Assembly: GCA_009841115.1 (NCBI GenBank)
Contig: VXML01000095.1
Span: 84,008-148,007, forward strand
Reading direction: 5' to 3'
From: Gemmatimonadota bacterium
GTDB taxonomy: Bacteria; Latescibacterota; UBA2968; UBA8231
Length of the DNA: 64,000 nt
In this document: one piece after another, positions 25,879 through 34,000 of the stretch
Layout of the letters: each line of letters starts with the position of its first letter
Numbering within the stretch: position 1 is the first letter of the stretch
Made by a program: the position numbers and the translations under genes
Notes under the pieces: generated by a model
What the model saw: the letters and a program-made list of their open reading frames with translations, nothing else
What the model was told of the DNA's origin: nothing
The model's database searches: none

Positions 25879-27549
25879 ATGAAGAATGGAATAGTGCGCT
25901 TAGGCGTTTGCATCCTAGGGCTCTGGCTTCCTTGTGCAGCCCAAGACGATCTAGTGCTTGCCCAGATAGAAGACCAACCCATCGCCGTCAGCGAGTTCAG
26001 GGCCTATGCCGTGAGTGTTCCCAAAGCCTACCAGATGGGTAAGACCGGTGTCGAGGCCGATCGGATTCTACTCAATGGACTGATCGACAAGAAACTATTG
26101 CTCGCCGAGGCGGAACGAGCTGGCATTGGCGACGAACGGGAGTTTAAGCACAAGCTCGAGCAGTTCGCCGAGGAGCAGACCGTCAGGTTCTACAGAAGTA
26201 TCGAGGTTGATCAGCGGATTTCCTTTGTCGAAGAGGAATTGATGCAGCACTACCGGAATTCGCACCGGGATCGCGCCCTGCGCTATGCGGGTATTCTGGT
26301 AGCGACCCGAGACGAGGCCCTCGACCTGCTCGACGAGCTAGAGGATGGCGCTGATTTCAGTCAACTGGCCAGAGAGCACTCGCTTTACGAGGCGACGCGG
26401 GACCAGGGCGGGGATGTAAAAAAGTACTATACGATTGACGATGTGGCCCCACCGCTCCGGAGTATCTTTTCCATACAGGTCGGCGAGGTTTCCGAGCCGC
26501 TGCCTTGGGGCGGCGACCCGCAGCGCTACGTGATCGCCAAGGTTTTAGACGACGCTCCAGTCACCTTTCGGGAGGTAGCCCAATTCGTCAGGGAGGAGGT
26601 CTTCGCCCAAAAGCGCCTACAGCGCGTCCAGGTTCTGCGCGATTCGCTCAGCGACAAGTACGCGCCACAAATTCACTACGACAAGATAGACCACGTGCTG
26701 ATGCGCCTAGCGCGGTCGCCTCAAGAACGGGTGGCGTTGCCCGAGGAGGGCGAAGAGGTATTGTGCCGCTACAACGGCGGCACGATCACCATTGACGATC
26801 TTGTCTTGAGCGTACCGGAGAAAGAAGAGGGATATGCGCGCGATTACGAGAGAGCCTGGATCGTCGATTATCTACAGGATTCGGCCATCCCCAATCGGAT
26901 GTTTTTAGAAGAGGCCCGCAACAAGGGACTTGATAAACATCAGATGATCCTCAAGGTGGTGGCCAATAAGCGCAGCGATATGCTGGTGAGCGCGTTGAGA
27001 AAGCGAGAGGTTGAGGAGCGGTTGCCACCGATCACCGATGAAGAGGCGCGCGCCTTTTACGATCAAAATCCCGAGAAGTTTCAGGGTTTTGAGAACATTG
27101 TCACGACCGAGATTCTGGTGGCCTTTAAGGAGCAGGCTCTCAGCCTGAAAGAGGAGTTGATGGGGGGTGCCGACGCGGTGCAGTTGGCTAGGGACTATAC
27201 GATTCGCAAGGAGCGGGCGCACCACGAGGGGCGATTGGTCTTGAGTCCGATTGGGCTGTACCAAGACATCTACAAAGTAGCCAAAGATCTGCAGGTGGGG
27301 GATGTCGGGGGACCGGTAAAGGTGAGAGGGGGGTATTCGGTGTTCAAGGTGGAGGAGAAGCAACCGGCTCCCAAGAAGCCCTACCATGTTTTTTCGGAGC
27401 GGCGCGCGCGTGCTTATGTGAAAATTGCACGTTCGCAAAAGGCGTACGTGCAGTATATACGCGGGTTACACAAGAAGTACTCGGTCGAGATTTTCGAGGA
27501 TAACTTGTTGAAGATTCAAGAGGAGGAGGAAGACGTGCAGGGGGGATGA
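25879..27549 (+). CDS. Periplasmic peptidyl-prolyl isomerase/chaperone, two parvulin-like domains (SurA/PpiC type)
   Basis: 556 residues from ATG 25879. The longer frame to 25747 overlaps the previous gene and lacks a signal peptide. The signal peptide ends CAAQ|DD. Residues 20-120 are the SurA-N-like helical region (VSEFRAY, LLNGLIDKKLLLAEAE). Two parvulin-like domains follow, at about 130-225 (ILVATRDEAL, GADFSQLAREHS, VGEVSEPLP) and about 410-500 (EILVAFKEQA, DAVQLARDYT, VGDVGGPVKVRGGYSVFKV). Such proteins help outer-membrane and secreted proteins fold in the periplasm. Its place between surface-protein genes suggests a dedicated role here. The next gene starts in its stop codon (ATGA overlap), so the two are translationally coupled. 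Confidence 0.85.
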   Translation: MKNGIVRLGVCILGLWLPCAAQDDLVLAQIEDQPIAVSEFRAYAVSVPKAYQMGKTGVEADRILLNGLIDKKLLLAEAERAGIGDEREFKHKLEQFAEEQTVRFYRSIEVDQRISFVEEELMQHYRNSHRDRALRYAGILVATRDEALDLLDELEDGADFSQLAREHSLYEATRDQGGDVKKYYTIDDVAPPLRSIFSIQVGEVSEPLPWGGDPQRYVIAKVLDDAPVTFREVAQFVREEVFAQKRLQRVQVLRDSLSDKYAPQIHYDKIDHVLMRLARSPQERVALPEEGEEVLCRYNGGTITIDDLVLSVPEKEEGYARDYERAWIVDYLQDSAIPNRMFLEEARNKGLDKHQMILKVVANKRSDMLVSALRKREVEERLPPITDEEARAFYDQNPEKFQGFENIVTTEILVAFKEQALSLKEELMGGADAVQLARDYTIRKERAHHEGRLVLSPIGLYQDIYKVAKDLQVGDVGGPVKVRGGYSVFKVEEKQPAPKKPYHVFSERRARAYVKIARSQKAYVQYIRGLHKKYSVEIFEDNLLKIQEEEEDVQGG

Positions 27550-28580
27550 GTATGGCTAGTTGGAGATGGGGTTTTGGAGCGTCTTTCCTAGGAGCCACCC
27601 TTTGGGTCGGCTGTCAGGAGGGAGCTGAAGAGCCGCTGGCGGTTGGCGGGCCTGGGGCGATAGTTATTGAGTCTCAGGAGGAGTTAGATGCTTGGGCGGG
27701 GGCGCAGAAGAAGGCTTTTGTGGTGCAGGGGGATTTTTTATTGGAGGATGCGTACTTGAGTAGTATGGAGCCGCTGCGCAATCTGGTTGGAGTAGAGGGA
27801 GATTTCGCAATTCGGAATAACGGGGCACTGATCGACCTGAAGGGGCTGCACAATCTCGGCTATGTAGAGGGGAATTTCCATATTCTCTCCAATGGCCTGA
27901 TTGCACTGCAAGGGTTAGAACAGCTAGAACGCGTGGGGGGAAATTTCGAGATTAGCTGCAATTTTTCGCTGCGGGATCTGGATGGGCTTAAAGCTCTCAG
28001 GCGCGTCGATGGCGATCTCTTCGTCGATGCCACGACCGAGTTGATTAACATAGATGGTTTGAGCGGGCTGACTCACGTGGGGAGCAGCATCAAAATCAGG
28101 GATAACAAGGCCCTGCGAGATCTAAAGGGGTTGGGCAGCCTCTCAGTGGTAGAGGGAGATTTGCTGCTCATATTCAATGGTGCGCTCAAAGATCTGCGGG
28201 GATTGAACGGGATTGCGACTATTAAGGGTGGGTTGGCCATTGATGAGCATCCCGTCCTCGAGAGCTTGGAGGGATTGAACGCTCTGGCGGAGGTTGGAGG
28301 CGCTTTGAGCATAAACCGCAACCAAGTCCTGCAAAACTTAGATGGGTTGGACAATCTCAGGCAAGTGGGTAAAAGCCTCTACATTGGCGGCAATGCCCTG
28401 TTGAGCAACTTGGATGGATTGGCCAAGTTGGGCCAGATCGGCACTGGGGAGCGGGACTTGATGATTGTGGAATTGAACCCCTCCTTGCCCATGAGCGCTG
28501 GTTATGAACTAGCTGAGCGACTCGGGTTGGCCGAGCATCAGTTCATCGTCTTCGACAATTTGTCGGCTAGTGCGCCGTAA
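27546..28580 (+). CDS. Lipoprotein-like solenoid with about ten 24-residue leucine-rich repeats
   Basis: 344 residues; the start overlaps the parvulin stop by four bases (ATGA). ATG 27552 is an alternative. The hydrophobic N-terminus ends LWVGC|QEG, a lipobox-like site although Trp at -3 is not canonical. From about residue 75 it has units of 24 residues with the same consensus as the protein at 13344, for example RDLDGLKALRRVDGDLFVDA; one unit is a residue short. The final 40 residues break the pattern and probably cap the solenoid. Outer-membrane or periplasmic anchoring is inferred. Coupling to a foldase gene suggests both act in envelope assembly. Confidence 0.7.
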   Translation: MSMASWRWGFGASFLGATLWVGCQEGAEEPLAVGGPGAIVIESQEELDAWAGAQKKAFVVQGDFLLEDAYLSSMEPLRNLVGVEGDFAIRNNGALIDLKGLHNLGYVEGNFHILSNGLIALQGLEQLERVGGNFEISCNFSLRDLDGLKALRRVDGDLFVDATTELINIDGLSGLTHVGSSIKIRDNKALRDLKGLGSLSVVEGDLLLIFNGALKDLRGLNGIATIKGGLAIDEHPVLESLEGLNALAEVGGALSINRNQVLQNLDGLDNLRQVGKSLYIGGNALLSNLDGLAKLGQIGTGERDLMIVELNPSLPMSAGYELAERLGLAEHQFIVFDNLSASAP

Positions 28581-28613
28581 AGTCGCACCGCTAAATTCCG
28601 CTGCATTCCATAC

Positions 28614-30320
28614 ATGGTCGTCTTCTTGCGCCGATTCCATCCCGGCAGATCGGTTCTGTGTTCTCTACTCGTCGTCGCGATCTGCTATTTCGCCGCCCTC
28701 TGTGTCCTCGAAAAACGCGGCTTTTGGATTACTGATAACGCCAACAAATTCCTCCAAGTCCAAGCCTTAGCTAACAGCAGCTACACAGACTTTTCCATCC
28801 CTTGGCCGGGGCAGATCGTCGATCCGGATTTCGTCTATAATCCTCTTCCCTACTATTTCACGCGCGTCGAGTCCGGCAAACTCTATTCCGTCTTCTCTCC
28901 GGTCTTTGCCCTTATCTCCGCCCTGTTCTTTACCTATTTAGGCCATTGGGGTCTCTATCTGTTACCGGCACTCTCCTCGCTGGCCATGCTGGCCGGCTTG
29001 GCCCAACTGGCGCGCTTGATCTCCCCGCGAATTGCGGTCGGGCATGTCGCCGTCCTCTCTGCCGGACTTTGTACGCCGGTGTTCTTCTACAGTCTGGTCT
29101 TTTGGGAACACACCCCGGCGATTTGCTTGGGAATTTGGAGTGTGCGCTATCTGTTGCAGTTCCTCGCGGACTCCGCTCCCAAGTACCTATGTTTGGGCAT
29201 GGCCGCGGCCGGACTATCGGTCTATTTCAGGGACGAGTTCTATCTGCTTTGCCTAGTGCTGGTCCTATGTACCGCCTGTTATGCCAGCGCAGGCAGATTG
29301 AAAATCCTCGTCTCGTCGGCCCTGATTCTCTTGGTTTCCCTCCTGCCGCTCTGGCTTTTCCAATGGCTGACCATCGGCCATCCGTTTGGTTACCATTTGA
29401 ATACGCACTTAGCCATTGCCGCCGACTGGGTCCACCATCTCGCGGCGCGGCCGCGGGTGTTTTACAACCTCTTCATAGCGTCCAATCCGATCCCCTCGCT
29501 GTCTCTCGTCCTCGCCCTGCCGTTCGTCTTCGCTTTTGTACTCAGCCTGCGCTTTGCGCCCTCGGCTTTGCAAAAGGCCGTGCCTGTGTACAGTGTGGTG
29601 GCTCTGATAAGCGCCGGTTTATCCCTTGGGGGCTATTTCTTTTCTGCGAGTCCTATCGACTACATGCTCAAGTCGTCCAACGCTTTCTTTGCCTCGGCCC
29701 CCTTTGTAGCCCTGGCCTTCTTGCGTTCAGCCGACTCCGACGCGCCTTCTTTTCGACGCTGGATTTGGTTGGTCGCCTTGAGCTTTGCCGCACTCTACGC
29801 TTTGGCCGCGCCCAAGGTGGGTTCCATGGGCATCCACTGGGGCAACCGCTACTTTCTGATCCTCTACCCACTCTTTGCGGTTTTAGCGGCCGGAAACTTG
29901 ATTGACTGGCTAGATCGCCAGCGGTCCTACTTCAGCGCAGGCGTCCTCGCGGTGGGTGCTGTTTTAGCGCTTAGCTTTGCCGCTCAAGTGTATGGAATTT
30001 CGATCCTCGCGGAGAAGAAAGCGTTCTCCTATCGCCTCAATAGCGAGATGCGCCAGCGCAGCGAAGAGGTCGTCATCACCAACCAGCGCTGGGTTCCCCA
30101 TGCCCTCTGCGGCGAATTTTACCAAAGACCCTTCTTTTACGTTGCCACCCCCGGACACTACGAGCGCCTGTTGCAACGCCTTTCAGACCGGGGGTACAAG
30201 TCCTATATTTTTCTCACCCAGTACCGGGGCGGCGCTCTACAACCCACCGTGGAAGTGGATGATGGGTTCTTGAACTATTTCGATCTCCAGTTTTTTGCTG
30301 AAAAAATTTCCGCTCCCTAA
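28614..30320 (+). CDS. Polytopic membrane protein, GT-C glycosyltransferase-like
   Basis: 568 residues with about ten to twelve hydrophobic segments (first at about 15-33) and a hydrophilic C-terminal region from about 470. The first periplasmic loop holds ITDNANKFLQVQA. An acidic residue at this place is typical of the GT-C fold (PMT/ArnT-like), which moves sugars from lipid carriers. The protein has RDEFYLL in the middle and ends in a soluble domain with RWVPH and HYERLL. I do not recognise a precise family, so transfer of a sugar to envelope molecules is only a suggestion. The next gene, an FG-GAP protein, starts 47 bases later. Confidence 0.55.
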   Translation: MVVFLRRFHPGRSVLCSLLVVAICYFAALCVLEKRGFWITDNANKFLQVQALANSSYTDFSIPWPGQIVDPDFVYNPLPYYFTRVESGKLYSVFSPVFALISALFFTYLGHWGLYLLPALSSLAMLAGLAQLARLISPRIAVGHVAVLSAGLCTPVFFYSLVFWEHTPAICLGIWSVRYLLQFLADSAPKYLCLGMAAAGLSVYFRDEFYLLCLVLVLCTACYASAGRLKILVSSALILLVSLLPLWLFQWLTIGHPFGYHLNTHLAIAADWVHHLAARPRVFYNLFIASNPIPSLSLVLALPFVFAFVLSLRFAPSALQKAVPVYSVVALISAGLSLGGYFFSASPIDYMLKSSNAFFASAPFVALAFLRSADSDAPSFRRWIWLVALSFAALYALAAPKVGSMGIHWGNRYFLILYPLFAVLAAGNLIDWLDRQRSYFSAGVLAVGAVLALSFAAQVYGISILAEKKAFSYRLNSEMRQRSEEVVITNQRWVPHALCGEFYQRPFFYVATPGHYERLLQRLSDRGYKSYIFLTQYRGGALQPTVEVDDGFLNYFDLQFFAEKISAP

Positions 30321-30367
30321 AGTATGACGCTCACACTGTCCTCGTCTTTGGCCCCGCAGCAAAAGCA

Positions 30368-32011
30368 ATGCACGCGCTAGTAAGCGGGGTCTTCATCCTC
30401 CTGTGTACGGCCCTCTTAGCAGCCCAACCCCTGCCTACTCAGTTCACCGACCAAGCCGCTGCACTCAGCATCACGGCACGGAACGTCTCGGGCAGCACCC
30501 AAGAATACATCGTTGAAACCGCTGTGGGGGGCACGGCTTTTTTCGACTATGACAGCGACGGCGACGTCGATTTATACGTGGCCAATGGCTCCCGCTTTGA
30601 AGGCTTTCCACCGGGCCAGGAGCCGACCAATCACCTCTACCGCAACCACGGGGATCGCTTTGTCGATGTCACCACCGCCGCTGGGGTGGGCGACACGAGT
30701 TGGTCCATGGGGTGTGCTGCCGCGGACTACGACAACGATGGCGATCTGGACTTGTATGTGACCAACTTCGGCCGCAATACCTTCTACCAAAATCAAGGCG
30801 ATGGCACGTTTGAGGATGTTACTGAAAAAGCGGGTGGCGGAGACGAAAGATGGGGCGTCGGCTGCGCTTTCGGCGATGTCGATTTAGACGGCGATGTCGA
30901 TCTGTACGTGGCCAATTATATCGACTTTTCGCGGGACTATACTTCTACGGTCCCCTGCGTATGGAAGAACGTCGATATTTTTTGCGGTCCGCGCGGGTTG
31001 CTCCCCGCTGGCGATGTATTCTACCGCAACAATGGTGACGGCACCTTGGCTGACCGTAGCGAGGAAGCTGGTATTGCTGGCGCAAAGTACTATGGGTACG
31101 GGGTTGTCTTCGGCGATTTCGACCGCAATGGTTGGCCCGATATTTTCGTCGCCAATGACTCGGCTCCCAACAATCTGTATCAGAACCAAGGCGACGGCAC
31201 CTTTGTAGATGAGGGCCTCAGCGCGGGCGTGGCCTATAGCGGCGACGGCACCGAACAGGGGTGCATGGGCGCTGCGGTCGGCGATTACGACAACGACGGC
31301 TACTTCGATATCTTTGTCACCAACTTTGAAGGCGAGTACAATACTCTGTACAAAAATCAGGGCGGTGGATTTTTTCTCGACGTATCCTTTGTATCTCGCG
31401 TTGCGGCGCGGGGTAATCCCGAGGTGGGATGGGGCACGGGGTTTTTCGACTTTGACAACGACGGCGATCAAGACCTCTTTGCGGCCAATGGCCACACCTA
31501 TCCCCAAGCCGACTTGCCCCATACCAACAGCAGCTATGCCGAGCCTAACTTCCTCTATCAAAATTTGGGTGACGGCATCTTTGCCGAAGTATCCGAACGC
31601 GCCGGGCCGGGCTTTGCCTTAGTGGAGGTGAGCCGAGGTGCCAGCTTTGCCGACTACGACCGCGACGGCGATATCGATATCTTCGTCTTAAATCTCAACA
31701 GCACGCCCAATCTCCTGCGCAACGATGGCGGCAACGAGGGCAACTACTTGCAAATCGCCACCGTAGGCACCCGCAGCAACCGCGATGGAATCGGCACCCG
31801 GATCGAAATAAGCGCCGAGGGGAGGCGCCAGGTCGCCGAGGTGCGCAGTGGCACCAGCTTTCTCTCCCACAGCGATCTTAAGGTGCACTTTGGCTTGGGC
31901 ACGGCCTCTATTGTCGAAAGCGTCGTCCTCTACTGGCCCAGTGGCACAGTCCAGACGCTGCGCGATGTGGCGGCCAATCAGGTGCTGACCGTGCACGAGC
32001 CGGCTGATTAG
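30368..32011 (+). CDS. FG-GAP/VCBS repeat protein with ASPIC/UnbV domain (CRTAC1-like)
   Basis: 547 residues; signal peptide to about residue 19 (LLAAQ). The propeller repeats carry DYDSDGDVDLY, DYDNDGDLDLY, DVDLDGDVDLY, DYDNDGYFDIF and similar Ca-loop motifs. The ASPIC/UnbV domain fills the last 80 residues (EVRSGTSFLSHSDLKVHFGL, then LYWPSGTVQTL). Compared with the protein at 11687 the N-terminal YYYVETFG block is replaced by QEYIVETAVGG. It is probably exported and may co-transcribe with the membrane protein just upstream. The function of the family is not settled. It is convergent with the gene at 32046. Confidence 0.85.
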   Translation: MHALVSGVFILLCTALLAAQPLPTQFTDQAAALSITARNVSGSTQEYIVETAVGGTAFFDYDSDGDVDLYVANGSRFEGFPPGQEPTNHLYRNHGDRFVDVTTAAGVGDTSWSMGCAAADYDNDGDLDLYVTNFGRNTFYQNQGDGTFEDVTEKAGGGDERWGVGCAFGDVDLDGDVDLYVANYIDFSRDYTSTVPCVWKNVDIFCGPRGLLPAGDVFYRNNGDGTLADRSEEAGIAGAKYYGYGVVFGDFDRNGWPDIFVANDSAPNNLYQNQGDGTFVDEGLSAGVAYSGDGTEQGCMGAAVGDYDNDGYFDIFVTNFEGEYNTLYKNQGGGFFLDVSFVSRVAARGNPEVGWGTGFFDFDNDGDQDLFAANGHTYPQADLPHTNSSYAEPNFLYQNLGDGIFAEVSERAGPGFALVEVSRGASFADYDRDGDIDIFVLNLNSTPNLLRNDGGNEGNYLQIATVGTRSNRDGIGTRIEISAEGRRQVAEVRSGTSFLSHSDLKVHFGLGTASIVESVVLYWPSGTVQTLRDVAANQVLTVHEPAD

Positions 32012-32036
32012 GAATTGTAGGAACTGTAGGAGCTGG
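32010..32036. repeat. Three degenerate 9-bp tandem units in a convergent gap
   Basis: AGGAATTGT, AGGAACTGT and AGGAGCTGG follow each other directly after the stop codon at 32009-32011, filling most of the 34-base gap between two convergent genes. It is too short to call more than a simple repeat. Confidence 0.4.
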
Positions 32037-32045
32037 CCGAATGAG

Positions 32046-33995
32046 CTACCACCGCGTCACCACTGCATCCCACCCTGCAATCAGATCTACTGCCATCCAC
32101 AACCCTGCGCTGCTGACTTGGCCCAATACCATGCCGAGAAAAAAGGGCCGCAGGCGGCGAAAGAGTTTGACGCCGCCGTACTTCAAGACGATCCACTTTG
32201 CCAGCCAGCCCAGCGCCATACTCGACCAAGCGAAAAACATCACATAGGTCCCCCCCACCGGCAGGCCGATCGGGTGGATGGGCCACCACAAGAAGCGGTG
32301 GCGTAGGTACAACAGCAGAAACATCAGCCCGGCCCCAAAGCCGGTGAATGCGCCCCGCGGACCCCAGAAGTTCCACGCGGCCACCGGATTGAGCTGATTT
32401 GCTGCCATATCGTTAAACGTCCAGCGGCCCATAATGCTGTAGAACCAGTAGTGTAAATTGACCCCGCCGTAGGTGTAGGCGATGGAAAGTACTGTCCAAG
32501 CCGAGGCGACCAAGCTCACGGCTATTGCTATGAGCAAAGCCCAAAAGAGCGGCGGTCGGCGCGTTCCGACGACTTCGGCCAGCCGAGTGCTGTTGGAAGC
32601 CGCGGCCATAACGGTCGTGCGGATATCCCCGGCCCAGCCATTGGCAAATCCGAGCACCATCAAGCCGCGCGGTCCAATGGGTGCCGTGCCCAGCGCGTTG
32701 ATCGCAAAGGCTGATGGCGTCATCTGCGCCCGGCCATATCCCATGCCCCCTTCGGCGACGATCCGCGTCAAACCGACGAATACCACAAAGGCGATAACGA
32801 GCAATAGCAGTGCCGCTCCCACGGGCAATCCCGCACTTTTCAACCATAAGACCGCGTAGAGGAAGGCCCCGATCAGGATCCACACGGCCTTGCGATAGGA
32901 GAGCATTTGCCTCGCCTCCTCTCCCGGGTCCTTCTTTTTCCACGCTCCGACGACCACTTCTTTGAGGTGCCGTCGGGCGGTCCATAAGCTGGCCGCCACG
33001 AGGGCAATCAACGCTCCCATGGCCTGCTGGGCGGTGGCGATAGACCCTTCGGTATGCATCAGCCGGATTTCTGCAATGCTGAACCCAAGGGTGTTGAAAA
33101 GGCCCAACTGGAAGAAGTTGACCAAGTAGAAAAACCACAGACTAAAGGAGACCTCCAAACTCAGAAAGTACGTCAGGCCAAGGACGATAAACCACAGGTT
33201 GAATAAGACGCCTCGCATGTCGTGGAAGATGGCCAATTGGGTTGACAACTCGATGGGAGCAATAAAGGGATAGTACTTGTGTAGGGCATTGATTCCCAAG
33301 AGGACGAAGGGAATGGCAAATCCCAACCACATCAGCGGTTCCTTCAGAAAGGGGTTGACTGCCGAGGGTCTGTCGTCCTCGTGGATCATGTACAGCGGCA
33401 ACTGGACGAGCGGAAAGATCAAGCGCTCATTGCGTGCCCATTGTTCGTGGAGCAGAGCCGACAGGGCGATCATCATCAAATAGAGCGCGCCCAAAAAAGA
33501 AGCCCACGCCAACAGGGGTACTAACCATGCTCCCCAAGGGATGGCCACCTCTTGGGGCAGCCCTTCGTAGAAGTACTTGACCGCCATCGGGTCTTGCGGT
33601 GCCAGCCACGGCTGGATATGGGGATGGAGCAGTTCGGCCCAGTTGTTTTCAGGGGTGGCATAGTAATAGACTCCGGCCAAAAAGGGGACCAATTGAGCCG
33701 TGACCCCAGTGGAGGGAATCGCCGAAGCCGCGACCATCATGGCGTAGATTACCACTAGCTCCTGGGCCGATAAGCTCCATTTGCGTCCGATCCACTTGAG
33801 CGGAATGTTGACTAATAGCAGGAGGAAGAGGAGGAAAATCGCGCTCAGGGCGATGAAATCGCCGGTCCAATCGAGGGTCCCCATCACCAGAAGGCCATAG
33901 GGAAAAACCGTGTTGATCACCACGGCCATCAACGCGCCGACGAGCAAGGCACGATATGGCACCCATCTTTTATTGCTATCGACGAATTGACTCAT
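32046..33995 (-). CDS. Polytopic membrane protein, DUF6785/DUF6784 (OPT-like) type
   Basis: 649 residues, with about fifteen hydrophobic segments from residue 15 to the end. Features I associate with the DUF6785/6784 family are an N-terminal RALLVGALMAVVINTVFPY, the WARNERLIFPLVQLP loop, RIVAEGGMGYGRAQMTPSAF and the WFYSIMGRWTFNDMAANQL loop near the C-terminus. The fold resembles oligopeptide transporters, and these genes are common in Latescibacterota, Poribacteria and Planctomycetes. A transport role is inferred and the substrate is unknown. The gene follows the MFS/spermidine-synthase fusion on the same strand after a 5-base gap, so they form an operon. Confidence 0.75.
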   Translation of the reverse strand: MSQFVDSNKRWVPYRALLVGALMAVVINTVFPYGLLVMGTLDWTGDFIALSAIFLLFLLLLVNIPLKWIGRKWSLSAQELVVIYAMMVAASAIPSTGVTAQLVPFLAGVYYYATPENNWAELLHPHIQPWLAPQDPMAVKYFYEGLPQEVAIPWGAWLVPLLAWASFLGALYLMMIALSALLHEQWARNERLIFPLVQLPLYMIHEDDRPSAVNPFLKEPLMWLGFAIPFVLLGINALHKYYPFIAPIELSTQLAIFHDMRGVLFNLWFIVLGLTYFLSLEVSFSLWFFYLVNFFQLGLFNTLGFSIAEIRLMHTEGSIATAQQAMGALIALVAASLWTARRHLKEVVVGAWKKKDPGEEARQMLSYRKAVWILIGAFLYAVLWLKSAGLPVGAALLLLVIAFVVFVGLTRIVAEGGMGYGRAQMTPSAFAINALGTAPIGPRGLMVLGFANGWAGDIRTTVMAAASNSTRLAEVVGTRRPPLFWALLIAIAVSLVASAWTVLSIAYTYGGVNLHYWFYSIMGRWTFNDMAANQLNPVAAWNFWGPRGAFTGFGAGLMFLLLYLRHRFLWWPIHPIGLPVGGTYVMFFAWSSMALGWLAKWIVLKYGGVKLFRRLRPFFLGMVLGQVSSAGLWMAVDLIAGWDAVVTRW

Positions 33996-34000
33996 AGCCT

